Notes: generated from the sequence alone by a model not told the origin. Counted from the first letter of the stretch, positions 18,618 through 28,528 are shown. The stretch: DNA of 64,000 nt from Xanthobacteraceae bacterium (GCA_022844205.1 JALHMF010000009.1:1-64000), one strand, 5' to 3'. Made by a program: numbers and translations.

Positions 18618-20378
18618 ATGAACAAGGAAATGACCGGTGCGGAAATGGTGATCCAGGCCCTCCTCGATCAGGGCGTGGAGCACATTTTCGGCTATCCCGG
18701 CGGCGCGGTGCTGCCGATCTACGACGCGCTGTTTCAGCAGGACAAGCTCCAGCACATTCTGGTCCGCCACGAGCAGGGTGCCGTGCACGCCGCCGAAGGC
18801 TATTCGCGCTCGTCCGGCAAGATCGGCTGCGTGCTGGTCACGTCCGGTCCCGGCGCCACCAACGCCGTCACCGGCCTCGTCGATGCGCTGATGGATTCGA
18901 TCCCGATCGTCGTCATCACCGGACAGGTGCCGACGCATCTGATCGGCAACGACGCGTTCCAGGAATGCGACACGGTCGGCATCACGCGCCCCTGCACAAA
19001 ACACAATTATCTCGTGAAGGACGTGAAGGATCTTCCGCGCATCATCCACGAGGCGTTCTATGTCGCGCAGAACGGCCGGCCGGGACCGGTCGTCATCGAT
19101 ATCCCGAAAGACATTCAGTTCAACAAAGGCATGTATGTCGGCCCGAAGAACATCCAGCACAAAACCTATCGGCCGAAGCTGAAGGGCGACCTGGAGAAGA
19201 TCAAGCAGGCCGTCGAGCTGATGCGCCACGCGAAGAAACCGCTGTTTTATACGGGCGGCGGCGTCATCAATTCCGGTTCGGAAGCATCCGTGTTGTTGCG
19301 CGAACTCGTGAAGCTCTCGGGCTTCCCGATCACCTCCACGCTGATGGGGCTTGGCGCCTATCCCGCCGCCGACAAGCAATGGCTTGGGATGCTCGGCATG
19401 CACGGCACCTGGGAAGCGAACTGGGCGATGCACGATTGCGACGTGATGATCTGCATCGGCGCCCGCTTCGACGACCGCATCACCGGGCGGCTCGATGCGT
19501 TCGCGCCGCATTCGAAAAAGATCCACGTCGATATCGATCCAAGCTCGATCAACAAGAACGTGAAAGCCGATGTCGGCATCATCGGCGATGTCGCGCATGT
19601 GCTGGAAGACATGCTGCGCCTGTGGCGCACCGGCGCCGTCACGCCCGACAAGAAGGCGCTCGGCGACTGGTGGGCGCAGATCGAGAAATGGCGCGCGCGC
19701 AAATCGCTCGCCTTCAAGAATTCCAAGGAGGTCATCAAGCCGCAATACGCGATCCAGCGGCTCTATGAACTGACCAAGGACATGGACACCTACATCACCA
19801 CCGAAGTCGGCCAGCATCAGATGTGGGCCGCACAGCACTATCATTTCCAGGAACCGCGGCGCTGGATGACGTCCGGCGGATTGGGAACGATGGGCTATGG
19901 CCTGCCGGCCGCGGTCGGCGTGCAGATGGCGCATCCCAAGTCATTGGTCATCGACATCGCGGGCGAAGCGTCGGTGCAGATGACGATGCAGGAAATGTCC
20001 ACGGCCGCGCAGTACGACCTGCCGATCAAGATCTTCATCCTGAACAACGAATATATGGGCATGGTGCGTCAGTGGCAGGAACTGCTGCATGGCGGCCGCT
20101 ACTCGCACTCCTATTCGGAGGCGCTGCCGGATTTCGTGAAGCTCGCCGAGGCTTATCGCTGCGTCGGGATGCGCTGCGAAAAGCCGGGCGACCTCGACGG
20201 CGTCATCAAGGAAATGATCAAGGTGAAGAAGCCGGTCATCTTCGATTGCGTCGTGGACAAGATGGAAAACTGCTTCCCGATGATCCCGTCGGGACGCGCC
20301 CACAATGAAATGCTGCTCGGAGATGCCGGCGTCGCCATCGAGGACGCGATCACCGAAGAAGGAAAGGTGATGGTGTGA
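18618..20378 (+). CDS. ilvB: Acetolactate synthase large subunit
   Basis: Thiamine-diphosphate enzyme making acetolactate or acetohydroxybutyrate, the first step for valine, leucine and isoleucine. 586 residues from the ATG at 18618. Visible landmarks are the catalytic Glu in RHEQGAVHAAEGYSR, TSGPGATNAVTGL, and the ThDP/Mg region AGEASVQMTMQEMSTAAQYD (usual GDGS/GDAS replaced by GEAS) ending with the NNEYMGMVRQWQE motif. It overlaps ilvN by 4 nt (GTGA) and is controlled by the upstream leader. Confidence 0.97.
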   Translation: MNKEMTGAEMVIQALLDQGVEHIFGYPGGAVLPIYDALFQQDKLQHILVRHEQGAVHAAEGYSRSSGKIGCVLVTSGPGATNAVTGLVDALMDSIPIVVITGQVPTHLIGNDAFQECDTVGITRPCTKHNYLVKDVKDLPRIIHEAFYVAQNGRPGPVVIDIPKDIQFNKGMYVGPKNIQHKTYRPKLKGDLEKIKQAVELMRHAKKPLFYTGGGVINSGSEASVLLRELVKLSGFPITSTLMGLGAYPAADKQWLGMLGMHGTWEANWAMHDCDVMICIGARFDDRITGRLDAFAPHSKKIHVDIDPSSINKNVKADVGIIGDVAHVLEDMLRLWRTGAVTPDKKALGDWWAQIEKWRARKSLAFKNSKEVIKPQYAIQRLYELTKDMDTYITTEVGQHQMWAAQHYHFQEPRRWMTSGGLGTMGYGLPAAVGVQMAHPKSLVIDIAGEASVQMTMQEMSTAAQYDLPIKIFILNNEYMGMVRQWQELLHGGRYSHSYSEALPDFVKLAEAYRCVGMRCEKPGDLDGVIKEMIKVKKPVIFDCVVDKMENCFPMIPSGRAHNEMLLGDAGVAIEDAITEEGKVMV

Positions 20379-20935
20379 ACATCATGTCCAAACCCAGCGG
20401 TACGACATCGCATTACCCCGCCCAGCAGACCGTCGAGCAGGTGGTGCATAGAACCTTATCCGTGCTCGTCGACAACGAGCCGGGCGTGCTGGCGCGCGTG
20501 ATCGGGCTGTTTTCGGGGCGCGGCTACAATATCGACTCGCTGACCGTCTCCGAGACGGAGCACGAGAAGCATCTGTCGCGCATCACGATCGCCACCACCG
20601 GCACGCCGATGGTGATCGAGCAGATCAAGCACCAATTGGAAAGATTGGTCCCGGTGCATCGCGTCGTGGACCTGACGGAGTCAGGCAAGGCGATGGAGCG
20701 GGAGCTTGCGCTCGTGAAGGTGCGCGGCAAGGACAACAGCCGCGTCGAGGCGCTGCGCCTCGCCGATGCGTTCCGCGCGCGCGTGATCGACGCCACCACC
20801 GAGAGCTTCGTGTTCGAGCTCACCGGCAAGCCGGAAAAGATCGACCAGTTCGTGGTGCTGATGCAGCCGCTCGGTCTCGTCGAGGTTTCGCGCACCGGCA
20901 TCTGCGCCATCTCGCGCGGTCCGGAGGGGATGTAA
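20375..20935 (+). CDS. ilvN: Acetolactate synthase small (regulatory) subunit
   Basis: Regulatory subunit giving valine feedback inhibition of IlvB. An ACT domain starts at HRTLSVLVDNEPGVLARVIG and is followed by FSGRGYNIDSLTVSETE. A C-terminal ALS_ss_C domain ends GLVEVSRTGICAISRGPEGM. The GTG at 20375 overlaps the ilvB stop and has AAGGA upstream; an ATG at 20384 is the alternative. About 186 residues. Confidence 0.96.
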   Translation: MNIMSKPSGTTSHYPAQQTVEQVVHRTLSVLVDNEPGVLARVIGLFSGRGYNIDSLTVSETEHEKHLSRITIATTGTPMVIEQIKHQLERLVPVHRVVDLTESGKAMERELALVKVRGKDNSRVEALRLADAFRARVIDATTESFVFELTGKPEKIDQFVVLMQPLGLVEVSRTGICAISRGPEGM

Positions 20936-20944
20936 TTCAACTTG

Positions 20945-21130
20945 TTGCCGGGACGCTGCGCCCGGCGAGCACCTTGCCGTTCCCCGGACGCCCGCGTAGC
21001 GGGCGAGCCGGGGTCCCGTTCCAAGATAGTGCAAAAAGTTCTGGACCCCGGGTCTCGCGCTTCGCGCTCGCCCGGGGAACGCCACCATCCCGTTCGCTAC
21101 GCTCGCCGGCATGCGGCCCGGTAATGACCG
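20945..21130. repeat. Palindromic intergenic repeat
   Basis: CCGGGACGCTGCGCCCGG followed by CCCCGGACGCCCGCGTAGCG and a mirrored CGCGCTTCGCGCTCGCCCGG block ending at CTCGCCGGCATGCGG. It lies between ilvN and the first LysE gene. A long start for that gene would have to begin inside it. Confidence 0.75.
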
Positions 21131-21149
21131 GAAAAATAGGATCGGATCA

Positions 21150-21755
21150 TTGTCCCTCGACCTTCTCCTCGCCGCCACGCTGTTCGCCGTCGTGATGACC
21201 TGCACGCCGGGTCCGAACACGCTCATGCTGATGACATCGGCGCTCAACTTTGGCATTCGGCCGACGATGCCGCACGCTTACGGCGTAACCATCGGCTACA
21301 CGTTCATGGCGCTGGTGATCGGCCTCGGCCTCGGCGCGACCTTCACGCTCTACCCGATGCTCAACACCATTTTGAAATATGCCGGTGCCGCCTACATGCT
21401 GTGGCTCGCCTGGATCATCGGCAACTCCGTGAGCGTGAAGGAGGGCGAGCGGAAAGGCCGTCCGCTGAAGTTTTTGGAGGCGGCGGCCTTCCAGTGGATC
21501 AATGTGAAAGCGGTGCTCACCTCGATCACCGCGATGACCACCTACGGGGCGATCTCCGTCTTCCCGTGGAACGCGATCCTGATCGCTTTCATTTTTCTGC
21601 TGTCTTGCATCCTTGCCTGCGTGATCTGGGTCGGTTTCGGGTCCATGCTGCGGCGGGTCCTGAAGGAGCCGCGCCATATCCGCATTTTCAACATCGTCAT
21701 GGCGGTGCTGCTCGTCGCCTCGCTCTATCCCGTGTTTGCGGATGGATGGAGCTGA
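21150..21755 (+). CDS. LysE/RhtB-family amino acid exporter (copy 1)
   Basis: A multi-pass inner-membrane exporter with the family signature FAVVMTCTPGPNTLMLMTSA and KYAGAAYMLWLAWIIGNS. The best start is TTG at 21150, because the resulting N-terminus, SLDLLLAATLFAVVMT, aligns residue for residue with the neighbouring paralogue (SFEILLAAAVFAVVMT) and both are then 201 residues. A longer ATG start at 21111 would lie in a repeat. It is 3 nt upstream of the second copy. Lying in the ilv cluster, export of branched-chain amino acids is possible but unproven. Confidence 0.9.
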   Translation: MSLDLLLAATLFAVVMTCTPGPNTLMLMTSALNFGIRPTMPHAYGVTIGYTFMALVIGLGLGATFTLYPMLNTILKYAGAAYMLWLAWIIGNSVSVKEGERKGRPLKFLEAAAFQWINVKAVLTSITAMTTYGAISVFPWNAILIAFIFLLSCILACVIWVGFGSMLRRVLKEPRHIRIFNIVMAVLLVASLYPVFADGWS

Positions 21756-21758
21756 TTC

Positions 21759-22364
21759 ATGTCGTTTGAGATTCTCCTCGCCGCCGCTGTGTTCGCCGTT
21801 GTGATGACGTTCACGCCGGGGCCGAACAACATCATGCTGATGGCGTCCGCACTGAATTTCGGATTCCAGCGCACGCTGCCGCTGGTGTTCGGCGTCTTCC
21901 TCGGCTTCGGTTTCATGGTGTTTCTAGTCGGCATCGGGCTTGGCGCGATCTTCAAGCTCTATCCGGTGCTGCTGACGATCCTGAAATATGCGGGTGCGGC
22001 CTACATCATCTGGCTCGCCTGGATGATCGGAAAGTCGGATGGCGTGGAGGAGGGGAAGAAGAATTCGCGGCCCTTCACCTTTCTGGAAGGTGCCGCTTTT
22101 CAGTGGGTCAACGCGAAGGGCTGGATTGCGGCGGTGACGGCGGTTTCGGCCTATGCAGGGATCGCGAGCTTCCCGTGGAACGTCATCGCATTGGCCCTCA
22201 TTTTCACCGTGGCGGGTGCCGGCTCCAGCTCCACCTGGGCGTTTTTCGGCTCCGCGCTGCGGCGCGTCCTGAAAGACCCGCTGCACGTGAAACTGTTCAA
22301 CTTCATCATGGCGGTGCTGCTCGTCGCCTCGCTCTATCCGGTATTCGCGGACAGGTGGAAATGA
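21759..22364 (+). CDS. LysE/RhtB-family amino acid exporter (copy 2)
   Basis: A 201-residue paralogue of the preceding gene. It has FAVVMTFTPGPNNIMLMASA, the repeated LKYAGAAYIIWLAWMIGKS and the same ending LLVASLYPVFADRWK. About six hydrophobic segments are visible. The close similarity and head-to-tail order indicate a tandem duplication. It lies 107 nt upstream of ilvC. Confidence 0.92.
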   Translation: MSFEILLAAAVFAVVMTFTPGPNNIMLMASALNFGFQRTLPLVFGVFLGFGFMVFLVGIGLGAIFKLYPVLLTILKYAGAAYIIWLAWMIGKSDGVEEGKKNSRPFTFLEGAAFQWVNAKGWIAAVTAVSAYAGIASFPWNVIALALIFTVAGAGSSSTWAFFGSALRRVLKDPLHVKLFNFIMAVLLVASLYPVFADRWK

Positions 22365-22414
22365 GTCAGAGCCATGCATTGACGGGGCTTGTCGCGGCGG
22401 CTCTAAAAAACTAG

Positions 22415-23491
<1,077 letters not shown>

Positions 23492-23499
23492 CGCGAAGC

Positions 23500-23598
23500 G
23501 TCATCCCGGCCGACCCCGGACTTGATCCGGGGGAGAGCCGGGATCGTTCTACAATCAAGCGATCCCGGATCAGCGCTTCGCGCTGTCCGGGATGACGG
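23500..23598. repeat. Palindromic repeat behind ilvC
   Basis: GTCATCCCGGCCGACCCCGG ... CCGGGATCG, then GATCCCGGATCAGCGCTTCG ... TGTCCGGGATGAC. It belongs to the TCATCCCGG family and separates ilvC from a duplicate of its 3' end. Confidence 0.85.
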
Positions 23599-23641
23599 AT
23601 AAGATTGCTATTGCGAACGGGATCGCTCGCGCGATCCCTAT

Positions 23642-23684
23642 GGGATCAAGCAGGGCGCATTGGTGGACAGGAGCAAGCACTAAG
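23642..23684 (+). pseudogene. Duplicated 3' end of ilvC
   Basis: GGATCAAGCAGGGCGCATTG followed by GTGGACAGGAGCAAGCACTAA repeats the ilvC tail at 23451-23491 with only a few changes; it would read [13 protein letters not shown]-stop. It is followed by a GC-rich hairpin ACGGGCC...GGCCCGT (23694-23715), probably the original end of the ilvC transcript. Confidence 0.8.
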
Positions 23685-23802
23685 TTCGAAAAAACGGGCC
23701 CGCGAAAGCGGCCCGTGGTATCAATGCCGCCGGGCCCGCGACAACCGCCCGTTTAGCTGTACGCAGCCAAGCGTTGTCTCGCTCCGTTACGGGAGGTGAG
23801 AC

Positions 23803-25023
23803 GTGCTGCGTGGGATCAATCCAAAAATTTCATCCGGTTTCGTTACCTTGCTTTATGCCGCTCGCGGCGTTCGAGCGTTTGGCGACGGTTTCGCGGTCAT
23901 CCTGCTGCCCGCGTATTTATCGGCAATCGGGTTCGACCCCGTGTCGATCGGATTGATTGCAACCTGCGCCTTGCTTGGTTCGTCACTGATCACGCTCGGC
24001 ACCGGTCTGATCGGAGGCCGTTTCGATCCGCGCAGCCTGATGATTGCGGGCGCGGTTCTGATGCTGCTGACGGGACTGGCGATCCCGAATTTCGAGCGTT
24101 TCATCTTCATCGCGTTCGTCGCCGCGATCGGTACGCTCAATCCGTCCAGCAGCGATGTCGGCTTTCTCGTTCCGCTCGAACATGCAATGCTGGCCAGCGG
24201 CGCAAGCGATGCACAACGCACCCGCGCATTCGCGCGCTACAGTTTCATCGGTGCGATGGCTTCCGCTGCCGGCGCTTTGTTCGCGGCAGTACCGGAGTTT
24301 CTCCCGGCGAGAGGGCTGTCGCAGCTCGATGCGTTGCGGGCTATGTTTTATTTCTATGCTTTTTTGGGGCTGGCGGGCGCAGCAATCTATTGGATGCTGC
24401 CAGCGATGAAGCCGAGCGCGGAGGAAAAGCGTGTGCCGCTCGGTCCATCGAAGGGAATTGTATTCAAGCTCGCGATTCTCTTCAGCGTGGATTCATTCGC
24501 GGGCGGGCTGGTGGTGCAATCGCTGCTGGCACTCTGGCTGTTCGAGAAGTTCGATCTGTCGCTGAGCGCCGCGGCGGTTTTCTTCTTCTGGACCAGCGTG
24601 CTCAGCGCGTTTTCCTATCCGGTTGCGGTTCACGCCGCCAGACGTTTTGGGCTGGTGAACACGATGGTGTTCACGCATATCCCGTCCAGTCTATTTCTGA
24701 TCGTCGCGGCCTTGTCGAATTCGCTGCCGATCGTTCTCGGGCTGCTGCTGTTGCGCTCCGCGCTCTCGCAAATGGATGTGCCGACGCGCACGTCTTATGT
24801 CATGGCCGTGGTGACGCCAGCCGAACGGCCCGCCGCGGCGAGTTTTACGACCGTGCCGCGCAGCCTGGCGGCTTCGCTCAGTCCGGCCCTCGCTGGAATG
24901 TTGCTTGCGACGCCATTCCCGGGTTTGCCGCTGGTCTTATGCGGCGTATTCAAAATCGGATACGACATCGCGCTCTTGTATGCGTTCCGGCACATCAAGC
25001 CGCCGGAAGAAAGAACGGATTAG
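23803..25023 (+). CDS. Major facilitator superfamily transporter
   Basis: A 406-residue protein with about twelve hydrophobic segments. The GTG start follows GGGAGGTGAG. Features include an N-terminal LLYAARGVRAFGDGFAVILLP, a short central loop (KPSAEEKRVPLGPSKGIVFK) splitting two six-helix halves, and the DVPTRTSYVMAVVTPAERPAAASF segment typical of MFS_1 drug/multisolute porters. Substrate unknown. Its stop overlaps the convergent small gene at 25020. Confidence 0.88.
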   Translation: MLRGINPKISSGFVTLLYAARGVRAFGDGFAVILLPAYLSAIGFDPVSIGLIATCALLGSSLITLGTGLIGGRFDPRSLMIAGAVLMLLTGLAIPNFERFIFIAFVAAIGTLNPSSSDVGFLVPLEHAMLASGASDAQRTRAFARYSFIGAMASAAGALFAAVPEFLPARGLSQLDALRAMFYFYAFLGLAGAAIYWMLPAMKPSAEEKRVPLGPSKGIVFKLAILFSVDSFAGGLVVQSLLALWLFEKFDLSLSAAAVFFFWTSVLSAFSYPVAVHAARRFGLVNTMVFTHIPSSLFLIVAALSNSLPIVLGLLLLRSALSQMDVPTRTSYVMAVVTPAERPAAASFTTVPRSLAASLSPALAGMLLATPFPGLPLVLCGVFKIGYDIALLYAFRHIKPPEERTD

Positions 25024-25340
25024 CGGAACACCGGCGTCGATGAGACCTTGTCGCGGTACTGGCGGCAGCCGTTCTGCAACACGCAGTGCACCGCGACATT
25101 GTTCAGGATTTGCGTTGCCCGTTCCGGCTGCTTCTCCGTGCAGAGCTGTCCCGCCTCATCGATCCGCGAAGCGATCGCGGGGGCGTTGCGGCGAGGCTGG
25201 CTCGTCTCGAACGATGTGCGCAGCATCTGGACGTTGTTCAGGCACCGCTCGGAGCGCTGCTCCAGACGCACGTGGTTCGCGGCCAGGGAGCCGACGATCA
25301 TGACGGCGATCACGCCGATTGCCTTGAAAAACGGGTTCAT
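25020..25340 (-). CDS. Hypothetical membrane-anchored small protein
   Basis: A 106-residue protein with an N-terminal hydrophobic anchor (FFKAIGVIAVMIVGSLA), then a soluble part with four cysteines (ERCLNN, GQLCTEKQ, VHCVLQNGC). Paired cysteines suggest a periplasmic domain with disulfides. I do not recognise the family. The stop overlaps the MFS transporter stop. Confidence 0.6.
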   Translation of the reverse strand: MNPFFKAIGVIAVMIVGSLAANHVRLEQRSERCLNNVQMLRTSFETSQPRRNAPAIASRIDEAGQLCTEKQPERATQILNNVAVHCVLQNGCRQYRDKVSSTPVFR

Positions 25341-25424
25341 GAAAAGACCCTCGATCGGGAGGGCTTCTACAGGAATCTCCCTGAGTTCCCGTGAGCGAAT
25401 TGATTCAAATTTGAATGAATCGCC

Positions 25425-25925
25425 CTATCGCCTCCAGTCGATCTGGCCGGAAAGCCAGTTTGAGGCCTGCTCCGGGGTTTCCTTCTGTTCGCTGCGGTCG
25501 GCCCGAAGATTGGCCACGCGCATGGTCTCAACCTTTATTTTACCAAGAACGGAAGCAAGCGTCTGTTTCAGCGGCTCGTCATTCGCGCGCCTGGGCGCGA
25601 GCAGGAGGATGGCGTCGTGGCGGGATCGCCTGTTCGGATCGCCGAGTACCGAGATCAAGCTCCGCCACGCGCCCATCGCTGGAGAAAGCGGAAATCACAT
25701 CGACTTCGCCGCCCGCCACGGCGCGATACAGGAACGAGGGGTCCATCTGGCGGCGAAGGCGAGCAGCGGCCAGCGCAGCCCGGCCCGGCGCGTGGCGAGG
25801 ACCGCAAGCGGCAGGCTGATCGCAAGCCCGATCGCCAGCGCGGTGATGCTGACTTTCACATGACTGCCGAGATAATCCGGCAGCCGCGCTAGCGCTTCGG
25901 AAATGCGGGGATCGAGGCCCGTCAC
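25425..25925 (-). pseudogene. Remnant of osmoprotectant ABC permease fused to substrate-binding domain
   Basis: The first part reads as the start of an OpuC/YehW-type permease (DPRISEALARLPDYLGSHVK ... LAIGLAISLPLAVLATRR). It then jumps, in another frame, to a substrate-binding segment (SFLYRAVAGGEVDVISAFSS) and, after a further frame change, to HDAILLLAPRRANDEPLKQT and the end SNWLSGQIDWRR. Most of the permease and binding domain is deleted and at least two frameshifts are needed. The parent was probably a fused permease/binding protein for glycine betaine-like solutes. Confidence 0.75.
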
Positions 25926-25948
25926 TTGCGCAGCTTGTCTGAGTTTTT

Positions 25949-26050
25949 CCCTCCCCCTGAAAGGGGGAGGGTCAGGGAGGGGGTCTTGTTCGAAACGGAT
26001 AACCCCCTCCCGGCGCGCTTCGCACGCCGACCTCCCCCTAGGGGGAGGTG
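25949..26050. repeat. Palindromic repeat CCTCCCCCT type
   Basis: CCCTCCCCCTGAAAGGGGGAGGG at the left and CCTCCCCCTAGGGGGAGG at the right, around GGCGCGCTTCGCACGCC. It is related to the element at 7422-7537 and separates two pieces of the decayed ABC transporter. Confidence 0.8.
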
Positions 26051-26085
26051 AGTGAAGGAGATTCCTTTTACAAAATCGCCAAACA

Positions 26086-26259
26086 TCACGATCGTTCTTG
26101 CTTCATCAGCTCATTCAGCCGCTCCGCATGCCGATGCGGCGTCTGCAACAGCTCGCGCACATAGGCGTGTTTCGCCTCGCGCATCAGGGCCTTGGGCGTG
26201 CCTTGCTCGAGCCAGCCATGCCGTGTGCCGGCCTCGCAAGATGCGGATTTCCAGTCCAT
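26086..26259 (-). pseudogene. Remnant of osmoprotectant ABC transporter ATPase
   Basis: About the last 50 residues of an OpuCA/YehX-type ATPase: WLEQGTPKALMREAKHAYVR, then ELLQTPHRHAERLNELMKQE. The nucleotide-binding domain with Walker motifs is absent. It lies upstream of, and on the same strand as, the permease/binding-protein remnant, so the whole operon has decayed. Confidence 0.7.
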
Positions 26260-26362
26260 CGAACGGCCGCTTTCGCTCTAGGCCGGTAACCGTCAAAAGG
26301 TTAAAGGGTCGACAGCAGCGGAAGCCAATGTCACCGTTGAGAGAGTTCGGGAGGAGTAGCCA

Positions 26363-27814
26363 ATGAATAATCTGGCAATGCGTATCGGCGGACGCGACGC
26401 CGCTTCCGGCGACGGCCGCACCTACGACAAGCGCAATCCGTTCACCGGCGAGATCGTGGCGCGCGTGCCGGATGCCGGCCCGCTCGATGCCGTGGCCGCC
26501 GTGGGGGCCGCGTCTGCTGCGTTCCGCGAATGGTCGAAGACGCCGCCCGGAAAACGCCGGGCGGTTCTGTGGAAGGCGGCTGACCTTCTGGAAGCGCGCG
26601 CGCCGGAAGTGGCGAAGACCATGACCATGGAGACCGGCAGCACGTTCGGCTGGGGCATGTTCAATACGTTCTTCGCCGCCAACATGCTGCGCGAGGCGGC
26701 GTCCGCCACCACGCAGATCACCGGCGAAGTGATCCCCTCGGATATTCCCGGCAATATCGCGCTTGCCGTGCGGCAACCTGTTGGCGTGGTGCTTGGCATA
26801 GCACCCTGGAACGCGCCGATGATTTTGGGCGTGCGCGCGGTGGCGATGCCGCTCGCCTGCGGAAATACGGTGGTGCTGAAGGCTTCCGAGGAATGCCCGC
26901 AGACCCATCGCATTATCGGCGAAGTGCTGGAGCAGGCGGGCCTGCCTGCGGGTGCCATCAATGTGCTCACGACCTCGCGCGACGGTGCCGCGCCGGTGGT
27001 GGATGCGCTGATCGCCGATCCGCGCGTGCGGCGCGTGAATTTCACCGGCTCCACGCATGTCGGAAAAATCATCGCGGTGAAATGCGCGCAGTACCTGAAG
27101 CCGGTGCTGCTCGAACTCGGCGGCAAGGCGCCGCTCGTGGTGCTCGACGACGCCGATCTCGACGAAGCGGCGGCGGCGGCGAATTTTGGCGCCTTCATGC
27201 ATCAGGGACAAATCTGCATGTCCACGGAACGTCTCGTGGTGCAGAAGGCCGTTGTGCAACCGTTCATCGAGAAGCTCGTCGCGAAGGCGCAGAATCTCAA
27301 GGTCGGCGATCCGGCGGATCAGGCGACGCAGATCGGCTCGCTCGTGAGCGAGCGTTCGGTCGCGCGGCTGCATGAACTGATCAAGGACGCCACCAACCGC
27401 GGCGCGCGCATCGTGACGGGCGGCGAGGCAACGGGCACGCTGTTCAAGCCGACGGTGATCGACCGCGTGACACCGGAAATGCGGATCTATCGCGAAGAGA
27501 CGTTCGGTCCGGTGGTGATCGTGCTGCCGGTGCAGGACGACGAGGAAGCGATCCGCACCGCCAACGACACCGAATACGGTTTGTCGGCAAGCGTGTTCAG
27601 CCAGAATATCGATCGCGCTTACGCGGTCGCGCAACGCATCGAATCCGGCATCTGCCATATCAACGGGCCGACGGTGGCGGACGAACCGCAGATGCCGTTC
27701 GGCGGCACCAAGGAATCCGGCTACGGCCGCTTTGGCGGCAAGGCGGGCATCGCCGAGTTCACCGAGCTGCGCTGGATCACGCTGCAGACCGGACACCGGC
27801 ATTATCCGATTTGA
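26363..27814 (+). CDS. NAD(P)-dependent aldehyde dehydrogenase
   Basis: A 483-residue aldehyde dehydrogenase with all key motifs: PWNAPMILGVRAVAMPLACG, NFTGSTHVGKI, catalytic Glu in LELGGKAPLVVLDDADLDEA, catalytic Cys in HQGQICMSTERLV, and FGPVVIVLPV. The N-terminus (GGRDAASGDGRTYDKRNPFT) and GQICMST motif resemble the vanillin/salicylaldehyde dehydrogenase branch, so an aromatic aldehyde is plausible. A good GGAGGAG site precedes the ATG. It has no operon partners. Confidence 0.9.
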   Translation: MNNLAMRIGGRDAASGDGRTYDKRNPFTGEIVARVPDAGPLDAVAAVGAASAAFREWSKTPPGKRRAVLWKAADLLEARAPEVAKTMTMETGSTFGWGMFNTFFAANMLREAASATTQITGEVIPSDIPGNIALAVRQPVGVVLGIAPWNAPMILGVRAVAMPLACGNTVVLKASEECPQTHRIIGEVLEQAGLPAGAINVLTTSRDGAAPVVDALIADPRVRRVNFTGSTHVGKIIAVKCAQYLKPVLLELGGKAPLVVLDDADLDEAAAAANFGAFMHQGQICMSTERLVVQKAVVQPFIEKLVAKAQNLKVGDPADQATQIGSLVSERSVARLHELIKDATNRGARIVTGGEATGTLFKPTVIDRVTPEMRIYREETFGPVVIVLPVQDDEEAIRTANDTEYGLSASVFSQNIDRAYAVAQRIESGICHINGPTVADEPQMPFGGTKESGYGRFGGKAGIAEFTELRWITLQTGHRHYPI

Positions 27815-27850
27815 ACTCGGCCTCATGCGCGTCGAAGCATGCGACCGCCT

Positions 27851-27898
27851 TCATCCTTCGAGACGCCGCGCTGAAGCGCGGCTCCTCAGGATGAGGCG
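27851..27898. repeat. Palindromic intergenic repeat
   Basis: TTCATCCTTCGAGACGCCGC ... GCGGCTCCTCAGGATGAGGC: the same family as the thiC insertion. Confidence 0.8.
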
Positions 27899-27904
27899 GA
27901 GATA

Positions 27905-27935
27905 CAAAAAAGCGGGCGGGGAAATTCCCCGCCCG
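27905..27935 (-). terminator. Rho-independent terminator of ecfG
   Basis: CGGGCGGGG (27913-27921) pairs with CCCCGCCCG (27927-27935). On the minus strand the stem is followed by a T run, placing it 29 nt after the ecfG stop. Confidence 0.85.
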
Positions 27936-27963
27936 TTAGTTGCTCTTGGGGGGCCGATAAAAA

Positions 27964-28518
27964 CTAGCGATGCTTGGTGCCGCTCAGCACGGCACGCATT
28001 TCCTGATCCGAACCGACTTCGTTCACGTCCTCGATCTGCATCAGCTCGATCAGGCGATTGCGGGCGCGATTAACGCGGCTCTTCACGGTGCCGACGGCGC
28101 AGCCGGAAATCTTGGCGGCCTCTTCGTAGGAAAAGCCGGAGGCACCGACCAGAATGAGCGCTTCGCGCTGGTCCTCGGGAAGCTGCAACAGTGCCTTGCG
28201 CAATTCCTCGAATTCGAGCCGGCCGCCCTGTTCGGGCTGCGTGGTCAGCGTATCCGAATAGCGGCCATCGATGTCTTCGACCTCGCGGCGGCGCTTGCGG
28301 TATTCCGAACGGAACAAGTTACGCAGGATCGTGAACAGCCATGCCGGCATGTTGGTGCCCGGCTGAAAGGTGTGGATATTGGCGATGGCCTTGGCGAGCG
28401 TCTCCTGCACGAGATCGTCGGCACGATCGACGTTGCCGCTCAGCGAAATGGCGAAGGCACGCAGGTTCGGCACTGCCGCCAGAATCGCCGCCTTGGTTTC
28501 TCGATCGAGGCTGCTCAT
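27964..28518 (-). CDS. ecfG: General stress response sigma factor EcfG
   Basis: ECF sigma factor of the alphaproteobacterial general stress response. The 184 residues have sigma region 2 (LSGNVDRADDLVQETLAKAI ... FQPGTNMPAWLFTILRNLF) and region 4 (LPEDQREALILVGASGFSYE, then GCAVGTVKSRVNRAR). It lies 10 nt behind nepR on the same strand and is divergent from phyR, the standard locus. In this system NepR holds EcfG inactive until phosphorylated PhyR removes NepR. Confidence 0.96.
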   Translation of the reverse strand: MSSLDRETKAAILAAVPNLRAFAISLSGNVDRADDLVQETLAKAIANIHTFQPGTNMPAWLFTILRNLFRSEYRKRRREVEDIDGRYSDTLTTQPEQGGRLEFEELRKALLQLPEDQREALILVGASGFSYEEAAKISGCAVGTVKSRVNRARNRLIELMQIEDVNEVGSDQEMRAVLSGTKHR

Positions 28519-28528
28519 GCGGGGACCC

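Noticed and set aside
26111-27826. 571-codon open frame opposite the aldehyde dehydrogenase
   Set aside because: A codon-bias shadow of the aldehyde dehydrogenase gene; composition (His/Arg-rich) is typical of antisense frames here.
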